From: an uncultured bacterium
GTDB taxonomy: Bacteria; Actinomycetota; Coriobacteriia; Coriobacteriales; Coriobacteriaceae
Assembly (NCBI GenBank): GCA_905216145.1
Contig: CAJMST010000001.1
Span: forward strand, 124,001 to 188,000
Direction: 5' to 3'
Length of the DNA: 64,000 bases
Shown one piece after another: positions 33,006 through 41,483 of this stretch; positions within the stretch are counted from its first letter, which is position 1, and each line of letters opens with the position of its first letter. Under the pieces are notes generated by a model, which was not told where the DNA came from, made no database searches, and was given only the letters and a program-made list of their open reading frames with translations. The translations under genes were made by a program, and so were the position numbers.

Positions 33006-33656
33006 ATGGAAACGCTCCGAAGACCCTTGAAGGATCATGTATACGACTATATTTCGAGTCGCATAGACGCCGGCGAGCTTTCGGCCGGCGACCGCGTGAG
33101 CGAGCAGGCGATCTGCGATGCCATGGGCGTGTCGCGCACGCCAGTTCGCGAGGCGCTCATCCAGCTGGCAAGCGACGGCTATCTGGACAATCTCCCCCGC
33201 CGCGGATTCCGCGTCCGAGGGTTCGATCAGCAAAACGCCGTTGAAGTCTTTGAGATTATGGGGCCTCTCGACGGGCAGGCGGCATACCTCGCCTGCCCTC
33301 TCCTAACCGACGAGGACATCATGCAGCTGAAGTTTTTGGTTGGGTCCATGGACCTTGCGATCCAAGGCGGTCTTATCCGAAAGTACGACGACATTCAGCG
33401 GGACTTTCACCTCACGTACTTCAACCGCTGCGGCAACGACCGTCTGCGCGACATGATTTCGCAACTCGAGCGCTGCTTTATCAAACGCGATTACGAGACT
33501 GTCGACCAGGAGACGGCGTGCGAACTGCTCAATAAAGCCAACAACGAACATGCTCATATTCTTGAGTTGTTCGAAGCACGAGATGCGACGGGCGTGCGCG
33601 ACTACGTTCGCGATGTCCATTGGAACACAGAAAACGCCCAGTTCACCGTCTGGTAG
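33006..33656 (+). CDS. GntR family transcriptional regulator (FCD/FadR type)
   Basis: 216 residues. The N-terminal winged helix includes LSAGDRVSEQAICDAMGVSR followed by TPVREALIQLASDGYL; the C-terminal helical FCD domain includes the metal-site pattern HLTYFNRCGNDRL and ANNEHAHILELFEARD. Such proteins sense small carboxylates or amino acids. Divergent placement makes it the probable regulator of the DDAH-antiporter unit. GAGGAATATAAGCTC precedes the ATG and a TATAAT-like box lies at 32935-32940. Confidence 0.88.
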   Translation: METLRRPLKDHVYDYISSRIDAGELSAGDRVSEQAICDAMGVSRTPVREALIQLASDGYLDNLPRRGFRVRGFDQQNAVEVFEIMGPLDGQAAYLACPLLTDEDIMQLKFLVGSMDLAIQGGLIRKYDDIQRDFHLTYFNRCGNDRLRDMISQLERCFIKRDYETVDQETACELLNKANNEHAHILELFEARDATGVRDYVRDVHWNTENAQFTVW

Positions 33657-33789
33657 GAAAGCAACAAGAGACGACGTCGGTCTTAAACCTTGGCGACAGC
33701 ACCGCCCAAACTAATCCGCTTTCCTCCGTCCCCGAGGGATCATTCTTCTGGCAGCCAAGACAACGCCGACGCTTTGGCGCGGACAGCGA

Positions 33790-33929
33790 AAGCCCGCCAG
33801 AGCGAGCAAGGTGCCTTGAAACGAGGCGGCATTGACCTTCTGGTCATGCCGCCGAAGTTGAAAGGCAGATTGCCGCTCTGGCGGGCTTGCAGCGTCGAGC
33901 TGTTACGCGGTTTGGTAAAACCGCGTAAC
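33790..33929. repeat. GGTCATG-hairpin element, copy 2 (after hydrolase)
   Basis: Perfect 15-base outer stem (33790-33804 with 33874-33888), CAAGGTG and CAGATTG in the same places as copy 1, inner hairpin GGCGGCATTGACC / GGTCATGCCGCC (33825-33853), and a second hairpin (33902-33913 with 33918-33929) touching the stop codon of the hydrolase. Inner and outer stem bases differ from copy 1 but stay paired. Confidence 0.8.
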
Positions 33930-34831
33930 TAGAAACCGTGGCGCTCCAGGAAGCGGAAGGCCAAGCGAATCCATGGACGGACCGCCACCTGCTTGTCCTC
34001 GTTGTCGACCGCGGTGTTGGCGTTGCCGAGCGAAAGGCCGTGACCACCCTGGTCGAAGACGTGCATCTCGCATGCAACGCCCTCCTCGGCCATGCGCTGC
34101 GCAAACGGGTAGACCTGCGCGACCGGCGCCGTCTTGTCGTCCGAAACGCCCCACACAAAGGTCGGGGGCATCTGGCGCGAAACGTGCGTGGTAGGGCAAA
34201 TGTCGGCCAGGTGCTCATCGGTCGCCTCGCCGCCCGTCACCATCGACAGATAGTCGTTGAGCAAATCGCGCCCTGTCTTGCCACCCGTCTTGGGCACGCG
34301 CAGGTCGATGCGCGGGTCACGCGTCTGCATATCGCGCACATAGGCAAGGTCGAGCAACGGATAGCCCAGCACCACGGCGTCGGGACGAATATCCTCCGGA
34401 CGAGCCCCGGCAAGGCCCGCGAAAGGTCCGGTCTTCCACTGCGTTGCCAACGAGGCGCAGATCATGCCGCCCGCCGAGAAACCCACGATGCACACGCGCT
34501 TGGGATCGACATGCCACTCGTCGGCGTTGGCGCGCACGGTAGCGACCATCTTGGCGAGGTCCGCCTGCGGGTGCGGAAAGCTCACGTCGCCCGTGGCGCT
34601 CGTCACATAGTTGAGCACAAAGGCCTGGTAGCCGCGGTCCAAAAACGCAAACGCCACCGGGTCCTGCTCGTGCGGAGCGATATGCGTAAACCCGCCTCCG
34701 CCGCAGATGATCACCGCGGGGCGGCGGCCATTGGGCTTGTCGGGCAGCGGCTCGGCACCCAGATACGTAAACGTCGCCGGATAATCCTCGGTCGGCTCCT
34801 CGCCCCACAGCGCATGGTTCTCAATAATCAT
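33929..34831 (-). CDS. alpha/beta hydrolase (esterase/BD-FAE-like)
   Basis: 300 residues. IICGGGGFTHIAPHEQDP forms an oxyanion-hole loop, VGFSAGGMICASLA is the nucleophile elbow (GxSxG), and FDQGGHGLSLG carries the catalytic His; an Asp in WGVSDDKTAP is the likely acid. No signal peptide, so it acts on imported esters, for example acetylated sugars. The ATG at 34831 was chosen because homology starts there; the upstream ORF extension has the opposite-strand EIIA gene over it. Divergent from the EIIA gene across a LacI-like operator. Confidence 0.82.
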   Translation of the reverse strand: MIIENHALWGEEPTEDYPATFTYLGAEPLPDKPNGRRPAVIICGGGGFTHIAPHEQDPVAFAFLDRGYQAFVLNYVTSATGDVSFPHPQADLAKMVATVRANADEWHVDPKRVCIVGFSAGGMICASLATQWKTGPFAGLAGARPEDIRPDAVVLGYPLLDLAYVRDMQTRDPRIDLRVPKTGGKTGRDLLNDYLSMVTGGEATDEHLADICPTTHVSRQMPPTFVWGVSDDKTAPVAQVYPFAQRMAEEGVACEMHVFDQGGHGLSLGNANTAVDNEDKQVAVRPWIRLAFRFLERHGF

Positions 34832-35017
34832 AGGTGCTCCCTCCGTGCGATTCGTGCGCACTCGTTTTTCGCACCTTAGCGTACCCCACTTGAGCCCGCG
34901 GCGCAGAAACACCCCCGCAATAAGTTGGCCTTCAACTGATATATCACAAAATCGCTGTTCAGAGGTATCGTTGGACAGCGTAAAATAGGAGCGCTGACCG
35001 TGCTGGGAAACACGTAC

Positions 35018-35027
35018 GAAACGTTTC
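35018..35027. promoter_or_regulatory. LacI-family operator
   Basis: Perfect palindrome GAAACGTTTC, the core of many LacI/GalR-family operators, about 50 bases upstream of the EIIA start and within the divergent region to the hydrolase. No LacI-family gene is in the window. Confidence 0.55.
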
Positions 35028-35077
35028 CGGCAAACCACACGCGTGCAACATGCGCGCCTGATACGTTGGAGGCATCT

Positions 35078-35641
35078 ATGGGTCTGCTCGATTCGCTCAA
35101 GTCCACGTTCACTTCGTCGGGCGAGGCGTCCGTTCCGCCCGCAGCAAGCTTCGCCACCCGCGAAGGCGTCATCTACGCTCCTGTCAACGGCGTGCTCGTC
35201 AATCTGAGTGAGGTTCCCGACGAGACCATCGCCTCGGGCATGCTCGGCCAGGGCTACGGCATCGAGCCCATTACCGGCACCATTTACGCCCCCGCTAACG
35301 GCCGTATCGGCGCCACCACCGTCACCAACCACTCCATCGGCATGATCACCGAGGACGGTCTTCGCGTGTTCATCCATGTTGGCCTGGGCACCGTGGAAAT
35401 GAACGGTAAGGGTTTTGCCCGCTTTGTCGAGATGGGCGACACGGTCAAGGCCGGCCAGCCGCTCATCAGCTTCGACCGCGACGCTATCAAGGCCGCCGGT
35501 CACGAGGACATCGTGACCGTCATCATCTCTGAGCTCGACCGCCTCAAGAGCATCGACCACGTCGGCGAGTCTGGCACGCTTATCGGCGGCAATCCGCTCG
35601 TCAAGCTTGGCGATCCGCTGCTGGTTGCCAAGACCAAGTAG
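35078..35641 (+). CDS. stand-alone PTS EIIA component, glucose type
   Basis: 187 residues. The phosphorylated His is in VFIHVGLGTVEMNGKGF, and the fold begins with VIYAPVNG and IYAPANGRIGATTVTN. It accepts phosphate from HPr and passes it to an EIIB domain of glucose- or beta-glucoside-type permeases. ATG at 35078 has TTGGAGG upstream; about 20 residues precede the domain. It is a single gene with its own terminator. The window encodes an EIIBC that lacks EIIA (54444-55844), a possible partner. Confidence 0.88.
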   Translation: MGLLDSLKSTFTSSGEASVPPAASFATREGVIYAPVNGVLVNLSEVPDETIASGMLGQGYGIEPITGTIYAPANGRIGATTVTNHSIGMITEDGLRVFIHVGLGTVEMNGKGFARFVEMGDTVKAGQPLISFDRDAIKAAGHEDIVTVIISELDRLKSIDHVGESGTLIGGNPLVKLGDPLLVAKTK

Positions 35642-35678
35642 CCAGGCCCCGCGCCACACAGCCAAAAGGCGCCTCGTC

Positions 35679-35710
35679 AAGCGCCCGCGACCATTTGGCC
35701 GCGGGCGCTT
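35679..35710 (+). terminator. terminator of the EIIA gene
   Basis: AAGCGCCCGCG / CGCGGGCGCTT arms with a 10-base loop, followed by TTCGTTT. Confidence 0.85.
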
Positions 35711-35822
35711 TTCGTTTGAAAAACCATCCCGCCAATGCCTTATCTGTATAGCCCAAATGAGCCGAGCTGCTAGAATATCGAACTGTATGGATAACTATCA
35801 TTCAACCGTTATGGGAGGATAC

Positions 35823-37226
35823 GTGAACCGCACCAAAATCGCGCAGCTCTATGCCGATGCCGAGTCGCTCGGCGGCCAGACCGTCACCGTCGCCGGCTGG
35901 GTCAAGTCCGTCCGCGACATGAAGAACTTTGGCTTTGTTACGCTCAACGACGGCAGCTGCTTCCGCGACCTGCAGGTCGTCATGAACCGCGAGGCACTCG
36001 ACAACTACGACGAGATCGCACATCAAAACGTCTCGGCCGCACTCATTTGCACCGGCACCGTCAAACTGACCCCCGATGCACCCCAGCCTTTCGAGCTTTC
36101 TGCCACTTCCATCGAGGTCGAGGGCACGAGCGCCCCGGATTACCCGCTGCAGAAGAAGCGCGCAACCGTCGAGTTCCTGCGCACCCAGCAGCACCTGCGC
36201 CCGCGCACCAACCTGTTCCGCGCCGTGTTCCGCATCCGCTCTGTCGCGGCCGCCGCCATCCACCGCTTCTTCCAGGAGCAGGGTTTTGTCTACGTCAACA
36301 CCCCCATCATCACCACGAGCGACTGCGAAGGCGCCGGCGAGATGTTCCGCGTGACCACGCTCGACCCCAAAAATCCGCCCCTCACCGAGTCCGGCGAGGT
36401 CGACTGGAGCCAGGACTTCTTTGGCAAGCATGCAAGCCTCACCGTGTCCGGCCAGCTCAATGCCGAGAACTTTGCCATGGCCTTTGGCGACGTGTACACC
36501 TTTGGCCCCACCTTCCGCGCCGAAAACTCCAACACCACGCGCCACGCCGCCGAGTTTTGGATGATCGAGCCCGAGATGGCCTTCGCCGACCTCAACGACT
36601 ACATGGACAACGCCGAGGCCATGCTCAAGTACGTCCTCAAGGACGTTATGGCCACCTGCCCCGACGAGCTCAATATGCTCAACAAGTTTGTGGACAAGGG
36701 TCTGCTCGAGCGCCTGGACCATGTCGCCAACTCCGACTTTGCCCGCGTTACCTACACCGAGGCCGTCGAAATCCTGGAGCAGGCCGTCGCCGCTGGTCAC
36801 AAGTTTGACTATCCCGTGAGCTGGGGCATCGACCTGCAAACCGAGCACGAGCGTTTCCTGACCGAGGAACACTTTAAGCGCCCAACCTTCGTGACCGACT
36901 ACCCGGCCGAGATCAAGGCGTTCTACATGCGCATGAACGAGGACGGCAAGACCGTCGCCGCCGCCGACTGCCTGGTGCCGGGCATCGGCGAGATCATCGG
37001 TGGCTCCCAGCGCGAGGAGCGCCTGGATCTGCTCGAGGCCCGCATCAAGGACCTGGGTATGAATCCCGAGCAGTACAAGTACTACCTTGACCTGCGCCGC
37101 TACGGTTCCTGCAAGCACGCCGGCTATGGTCTGGGCTTCGAGCGCTTGGTCATGTATCTGACCGGCGTGGGCAACATCCGCGACGTCCTGCCGCACCCGC
37201 GCACCGTGGGCAACGCCGACTTCTAA
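35823..37226 (+). CDS. asnS: asparaginyl-tRNA synthetase
   Basis: Class II synthetase of about 467 residues: N-terminal OB-fold (VTVAGWVKSVRDMKNFGFV), motif 2 region FRAENSNTTRHAAEFWMIEPE, and motif 3 GYGLGFERLVMYLTG. QRE(E)RL and the AsnS pattern separate it from AspS. I chose GTG at 35823 because GGGAGGAT lies right before it; ATG at 35811 in frame has no ribosome-binding site. It implies direct Asn-tRNA charging. It ends at a strong terminator. Confidence 0.93.
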   Translation: MNRTKIAQLYADAESLGGQTVTVAGWVKSVRDMKNFGFVTLNDGSCFRDLQVVMNREALDNYDEIAHQNVSAALICTGTVKLTPDAPQPFELSATSIEVEGTSAPDYPLQKKRATVEFLRTQQHLRPRTNLFRAVFRIRSVAAAAIHRFFQEQGFVYVNTPIITTSDCEGAGEMFRVTTLDPKNPPLTESGEVDWSQDFFGKHASLTVSGQLNAENFAMAFGDVYTFGPTFRAENSNTTRHAAEFWMIEPEMAFADLNDYMDNAEAMLKYVLKDVMATCPDELNMLNKFVDKGLLERLDHVANSDFARVTYTEAVEILEQAVAAGHKFDYPVSWGIDLQTEHERFLTEEHFKRPTFVTDYPAEIKAFYMRMNEDGKTVAAADCLVPGIGEIIGGSQREERLDLLEARIKDLGMNPEQYKYYLDLRRYGSCKHAGYGLGFERLVMYLTGVGNIRDVLPHPRTVGNADF

Positions 37227-37272
37227 TCGTCGGACGCTAGCTCGCGTCGCCACACGCCAACGCTCATCGCAC

Positions 37273-37308
37273 AAGCGCCTCTCGACATCGGTCGAGAGGC
37301 GCTTTTTT
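37273..37308 (+). terminator. terminator of asnS
   Basis: Perfect 14-base arms AAGCGCCTCTCGAC / GTCGAGAGGCGCTT, four-base loop, then TTTT. Confidence 0.95.
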
Positions 37309-37484
37309 CAACAGCATCCGTCAAGCTTTTGGCAAGTTTTTGGTCAGTTGAGCAGGGCTGTTGAAAACTCGACCCGCCGTTTGCCGACGACTACCGACCG
37401 CCCAGAGCGCCCTGCGCCCCTGGGAAAGCCCCACGTCCTAGGCTCCATACCGTCGCCACCCAAAACGGAAAGGACGTGGGCACG

Positions 37485-38270
37485 ATGACCGAAGCCGCTG
37501 TTGAAACCTACGACACCACGACTAGAGGCGCCGCCTCGATGGCGGCCTATCGCGCCGTTCGCATCCTGCAACTATTAAGCGAAAACACCGGCGAAGACAA
37601 GGCCATGCTTTCCGATGAGCTGATCCGGCGCCTCGCCCATCCCGACGACCCCGCCCGCATGCCCATCTCGGCGGCGCGGCGCAGCATCTACACCGCCATC
37701 TCCGCGCTTCGCCATGCCGGATACGAAATTGAGTACAAACGCGGCGTGGGCTACAAACTTCTTACCCGCCCGCTCACCGATGAAGAGATCATCCGGCTCC
37801 ACGGTATGGTCATGCGCAACCGCTCCACGCCTATCGCTATCCGCAAGAGCATGGCGCAGCACTTAGTTGCCATGGCGAGTGCCGACGTTCGCGGCTACCT
37901 CGATACACCCGAACCCGTTCCGAGCGCAGGCAGCAAGGCTACCAAGGCAACACGCACGCCCATCAAGCGCATCGACACGTGCGAGCTCGTCGAGCAGGCC
38001 ATCGACCACGGAACCACGGTGAGTTTTGATATTTCGAGCGTTACGACGCGTGGCGAAACCGAAGCAGCACGGATGACGCTGCGTCCCTTTGCCATCAGGC
38101 AGCGCGATGGCATCTCGTATCTGCTGGGAACGGTCTACGACGCCCGAGGCGCCGATGACACGTTGCGTACCGTAGAGATTGGCCGAATGAGAAACGTCAC
38201 CACACGTCTCCTCGACGGCAAGAAGCTCTTCGCCGCCCTAGACGAGGACGACGCCTCCTCCGCCGCATAA
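37485..38270 (+). CDS. WYL-type helix-turn-helix regulator
   Basis: 261 residues. An N-terminal winged helix (AARRSIYTAISALRHAGYEI, then EYKRGVGYKLL) resembles the DeoR-like domain of WYL proteins; the C-terminal part (AIDHGTTVSFDISSVTTRGE, LRPFAIRQRDGISYLLGTVY, ALRTVEIGRM-like TLRTVEIGRM) matches the WYL ligand-binding domain. ATG at 37485 has AAAGGAC at workable spacing; GTG nine bases earlier is too near. No adjacent partner gene; target unknown. Ends just before the TrpX-type promoter. Confidence 0.75.
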   Translation: MTEAAVETYDTTTRGAASMAAYRAVRILQLLSENTGEDKAMLSDELIRRLAHPDDPARMPISAARRSIYTAISALRHAGYEIEYKRGVGYKLLTRPLTDEEIIRLHGMVMRNRSTPIAIRKSMAQHLVAMASADVRGYLDTPEPVPSAGSKATKATRTPIKRIDTCELVEQAIDHGTTVSFDISSVTTRGETEAARMTLRPFAIRQRDGISYLLGTVYDARGADDTLRTVEIGRMRNVTTRLLDGKKLFAALDEDDASSAA

Positions 38271-38339
38271 GACCCTCCGCCGCCCATTCGACTACCCGCA
38301 CCGCCCATCCGATTCTGTATTAAAAAACCCGCCAGGCTG

Positions 38340-38367
38340 TTGTAAAAATGGACATCAGCGCTACTAT
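38340..38367 (+). promoter_or_regulatory. candidate promoter of the ABC transporter operon
   Basis: TTGTAA (38340-38345), 16-base spacer, TACTAT (38362-38367), about 65 bases upstream of the first gene. A TGCACT / AGTGCA inverted repeat follows downstream of it. Confidence 0.45.
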
Positions 38368-38430
38368 AGTTCCACTTGCACTTTGTCCCAGTGCAGTGTT
38401 TCCAGCCATTTTTATACTGGGGGTAATGAT

Positions 38431-39411
38431 ATGAAGGACATCACCATCAGCCGCAGGAGCCTTCTGGTCTCCGCCGGCCTGCTCGCGCTCGCCCCGCTCG
38501 CCGGGTGCGGCGGCAACTCTGGTTCCGGCTCTGCTGCCGCCGGTTCCGACTACACCATCGGCGTTCTGCAGCTCACCGAGCACTCCGCACTCGATGCCGC
38601 CAACGACGGCTTTGTCAAGGCCATCAAGGAGAGCGGCCTTAAGGTCAAAATCGACCAGAAGAACGCCCAGAACGACCAGTCCACGTGTAAGTCCATTGCC
38701 GACAAGTTTGTGGGCGACAACGTCAACCTGATTTATGCCATCGCCACGCCCGCCGCGCAGGCTGCCGCCGGCGCCACGGCCGATATCCCCATCGTGGGCT
38801 GCGCCATCACCGACTACGCCGCCTCCGGCCTGGTCCAGGACAACGACAAGCCCGGCACCAACGTCACGGGCGCTTCCGACCTCACCCCGGTCGCCGAGCA
38901 GCTCGAGATGATGCAGAAGGTCCTGCCCGACGTTAAAAAGGTCGGCCTGCTCTACTGCACCGCCGAGTCCAACTCCGACGTCCAGATCAAGGCCGCCAAG
39001 AAGGAGCTCGACAAGCTGGGCCTCGAGTACACCGATTTCACCGTCTCGAGCTCCAACGAGATTCAGTCCGTCGTCGAGTCTGCCGTGGGCAAGGTCGACG
39101 CGCTGTACTCCCCCACCGACAACACCATCGCCGCGGGCGCCTCGCAGGTGGGCCAGATCTGCAAGGAGAACAAGCTTCCCTTCGTGACTGGCGAGGAGGG
39201 CATGTGCATGGCCGGCGGCCTGTTCACCCTCTCCATCAATTACGAGGATCTGGGCTACGCCGCGGGCGAGATGGCCGTCAAGATTCTGAAGGGCGAGGCC
39301 AAGCCCGAGGATATGCCGATCAAGCACCTCTCGAGCAAGGACCTGGTCGTCGTCAAGAACGACGAAATGGCCGAGGCCCTGGGCATCGACCTTTCCGCTC
39401 TGGACGCGTAA
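38431..39411 (+). CDS. ABC transporter substrate-binding lipoprotein (TrpX-like)
   Basis: 326 residues with a lipoprotein signal: SRRSLLVSAGLLALAPLAGC, the Cys being lipidated. The mature part (YTIGVLQLTEHSALDAANDG, GTNVTGASDLTPVAEQLEMM, GLLYCTAESNSDVQIKAAKK) is the ABC_sub_bind family found in TrpXYZ systems. It captures the substrate outside the membrane, possibly tryptophan or another aromatic compound; no T-box was found upstream. ATG at 38431 follows GGGGG. Permease and ATPase genes follow. Confidence 0.85.
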   Translation: MKDITISRRSLLVSAGLLALAPLAGCGGNSGSGSAAAGSDYTIGVLQLTEHSALDAANDGFVKAIKESGLKVKIDQKNAQNDQSTCKSIADKFVGDNVNLIYAIATPAAQAAAGATADIPIVGCAITDYAASGLVQDNDKPGTNVTGASDLTPVAEQLEMMQKVLPDVKKVGLLYCTAESNSDVQIKAAKKELDKLGLEYTDFTVSSSNEIQSVVESAVGKVDALYSPTDNTIAAGASQVGQICKENKLPFVTGEEGMCMAGGLFTLSINYEDLGYAAGEMAVKILKGEAKPEDMPIKHLSSKDLVVVKNDEMAEALGIDLSALDA

Positions 39412-39478
39412 TGCTATACGCGGCATGCGTCTAGAGCCCGTGCTCGCGCTTTAGCTGCGTTATTCAATATCTGAGCCA

Positions 39479-39512
39479 CAGGGGCGGGCGCTGTAGACCG
39501 GCGTCCGCCCTG
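39479..39512 (+). terminator. hairpin between binding-protein and permease genes
   Basis: CAGGGGCGGGCG pairs imperfectly with CGTCCGCCCTG, followed by CTTGTTT. It may partly terminate the transcript so that the binding protein is made in excess of the membrane parts. Confidence 0.6.
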
Positions 39513-39614
39513 CTTGTTTCAGGTAAAACAAAACGTCTGTCCGCAGCTCTTCTATGCATTGTTACCGCTATTATGGTGAATCACGTGTCCACCCTATCCT
39601 AGGAGGTATGAAGC

Positions 39615-40538
39615 ATGCTCATTGCATTGCAGGGCGCCGTTTCGCAGGGCGTCCTCTGGGGCATTATGGTGCTTGGCGTGTTTATCACGTTCCGCCTGCT
39701 CGACATTCCCGATATGACCTGCGACGGCAGCTTTGCCCTCGGCGGCTGCGTCTGCGCTGTGCTCATCGTCAATAACAACGTCGACCCGCTGCTCGCCGTG
39801 CTGGCCGGTATGTGCGCCGGCGCCATCGCGGGTGCCGTCACGGGCATTTTGACCACCGTCTTCGAGATTCCCGCGATCCTCGCCGGAATCCTCACCCAGA
39901 TCAGCCTGTGGTCCATCAACCTGCGCATCATGGGCAAGTCCAATACGCCAATTCTTGCCAAGGGCACCGTGTTCTCGGCCGTCAGCAATATGACCGGTCT
40001 GCCGCAGTCCACCGTTGCCATCATCTTGGGCATCCTGCTCGCCGTGGCTATCGTTGCCATCCTGTATTGGTTCTTTGGCACCGAGATCGGCTCGGCGCTG
40101 CGCGCCACCGGCAACAACGAGTACATGATCCGCGCTCTGGGCGTCAACACCAACTCCACCAAGATGATCGCCCTCGTGCTCTCCAACGCCCTCATCGGCC
40201 TTTCGGGCGCGCTCATCTGCCAGAGCCAAAAGTATGCCGACATTGGCATGGGCACCGGTGCCATCGTTATCGGTCTTGCCGCCATTGTTATCGGTGAGGT
40301 GCTCGGCCGTCTGCTGCCCGGCGGCCTCACGCAGTTTAGCGTCCGTCTTGCCTCCGCCGTCTTTGGCTCCGTGGTGTACTTCCTTATCCGCGCCATCGTG
40401 CTGCAGTTGGGCATGGACGCCAACGACATGAAGCTGCTCTCCGCCGTAATTGTCGCTGTGGCCCTGTGCGTGCCCGTGGTTTGGGAGCGCTATAAGCTCC
40501 GCAGCTCCTACACGAAGGGGGATGAGGCAGATGCTTAA
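39615..40538 (+). CDS. ABC transporter permease (TrpY-like)
   Basis: 307 residues, about eight or nine membrane helices, of the branched-chain/ribose-type permease family (LIALQGAVSQGVLWGIMVLG, LDIPDMTCDGSFALGGCVCA, GNNEYMIRALGVNTNSTKM). It forms the membrane channel for the substrate delivered by the upstream lipoprotein. CCTAGGAGGTATGAAGC precedes the ATG. Its last codons overlap the ATPase start. Confidence 0.88.
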   Translation: MLIALQGAVSQGVLWGIMVLGVFITFRLLDIPDMTCDGSFALGGCVCAVLIVNNNVDPLLAVLAGMCAGAIAGAVTGILTTVFEIPAILAGILTQISLWSINLRIMGKSNTPILAKGTVFSAVSNMTGLPQSTVAIILGILLAVAIVAILYWFFGTEIGSALRATGNNEYMIRALGVNTNSTKMIALVLSNALIGLSGALICQSQKYADIGMGTGAIVIGLAAIVIGEVLGRLLPGGLTQFSVRLASAVFGSVVYFLIRAIVLQLGMDANDMKLLSAVIVAVALCVPVVWERYKLRSSYTKGDEADA

Positions 40539-41325
40539 GCTCTCGCACGTCAAGAAGACCTTTAACAAGGGCACCGTCACCGAGAAGCGCGCGCTCACCG
40601 GCGTCGACCTCACCCTGAATGACGGCGACTTTGTAACCGTGATCGGCGGCAACGGCGCCGGCAAGTCCACGCTGCTCAACATGATCGCCGGCGTGTACCC
40701 GCTCGATTCGGGCGTTATTGAGCTCGACGGCACCGACATCTCGCGCCTGAGCGAGTCGCAGCGCGCCAAGTACCTGGGCCGCGTGTTTCAGGACCCCATG
40801 CGCGGTACCGCTGCCGACATGCAGATCGCCGAGAACCTGGCCCTCGCCAAGCGTCGCGGCCAGCGTCGCGGCCTTTCGTGGGGCGTCACCAAGGCCGAGA
40901 AAGATGAGTACGTCGAGCTGCTCAAGCGCCTGGACCTTGGTCTGGACACGCGTCTCAACGCCAAGGTCGGCCTGCTCTCGGGTGGCCAGCGCCAGGCACT
41001 CACCCTGCTGATGGCCACGCTCACCAGGCCGCGCCTGCTGCTGCTCGACGAGCACACCGCGGCCCTCGACCCCAAGACGGCCTCTAAGGTGCTTAACCTG
41101 ACCGAGGAGATCGTCGACGAGAACCACCTGACCACGCTCATGGTCACGCACAACATGAACGACGCCATCCGTCTGGGCAACCGTCTGATCATGATGCACG
41201 AAGGCCACGTGATCTACGACGTGGCGGGCGATGAGAAGAAGTCGCTCACCGTAGCCGACCTGCTGCAGAAGTTCGAGGAGGTCTCGGGAGGCGAGCTCGC
41301 CAACGACCGCATGCTGCTGAGCTAA
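40531..41325 (+). CDS. ABC transporter ATP-binding protein (TrpZ-like)
   Basis: 264 residues. Walker A GGNGAGKSTLLN, Q-loop VFQDPMRGT, signature LSGGQRQALTLLMA, Walker B LLLLDEHTAALD and switch His in VTHNMND. It powers uptake with the preceding permease. The ATG overlaps the permease stop by eight bases (translational coupling). The longer ORF to 40450 is not supported. Confidence 0.92.
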   Translation: MLKLSHVKKTFNKGTVTEKRALTGVDLTLNDGDFVTVIGGNGAGKSTLLNMIAGVYPLDSGVIELDGTDISRLSESQRAKYLGRVFQDPMRGTAADMQIAENLALAKRRGQRRGLSWGVTKAEKDEYVELLKRLDLGLDTRLNAKVGLLSGGQRQALTLLMATLTRPRLLLLDEHTAALDPKTASKVLNLTEEIVDENHLTTLMVTHNMNDAIRLGNRLIMMHEGHVIYDVAGDEKKSLTVADLLQKFEEVSGGELANDRMLLS

Positions 41326-41327
41326 AA

Positions 41328-41360
41328 CCTGCCAAAAAGGGACAGGTTTATTTTGGTGGG
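41328..41360 (+). repeat. hairpin with AAGGGACAGG loop, copy 2
   Basis: CCTGCCAAAA and TTTTGGTGGG form a stem around AGGGACAGG, followed by TTTTAT, two bases after the ATPase stop. About 25 of 30 bases match copy 1 at 8832-8864. Confidence 0.65.
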
Positions 41361-41379
41361 TTTTATCTGCGCAAACGTC

Positions 41380-41419
41380 AAAACCGCCGCAAAGGGACAG
41401 ACGCCCTTGCGGCGGTTTT
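41380..41419 (+). terminator. terminator with AAGGGACAG in the loop
   Basis: AAAACCGCCGCAA / TTGCGGCGGTTTT stem, AGGGACAG in the loop side, a T tract at the end. Second of two consecutive hairpins after the ABC operon. Confidence 0.8.
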
Positions 41420-41483
41420 CGCATATTATGTCGATAATCCGATATTCAACCAGACATTCTGGCTAAGGACTAAGGAAACTGCC

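Noticed and set aside
33690..33932. 80-codon plus-strand ORF over the second GGTCATG element
   Set aside because: The conserved bases follow stem pairing; the matching frame in the first copy has stop codons. A protein remnant remains possible.
34832..35680. N-terminal extension of the hydrolase ORF to 35680
   Set aside because: Covers the EIIA gene on the other strand, has no ribosome-binding site, and the family homology starts at 34831.
38271..38430. Tryptophan T-box before the TrpX-like gene
   Set aside because: No T-box motif or specifier stem, only a short inverted repeat.
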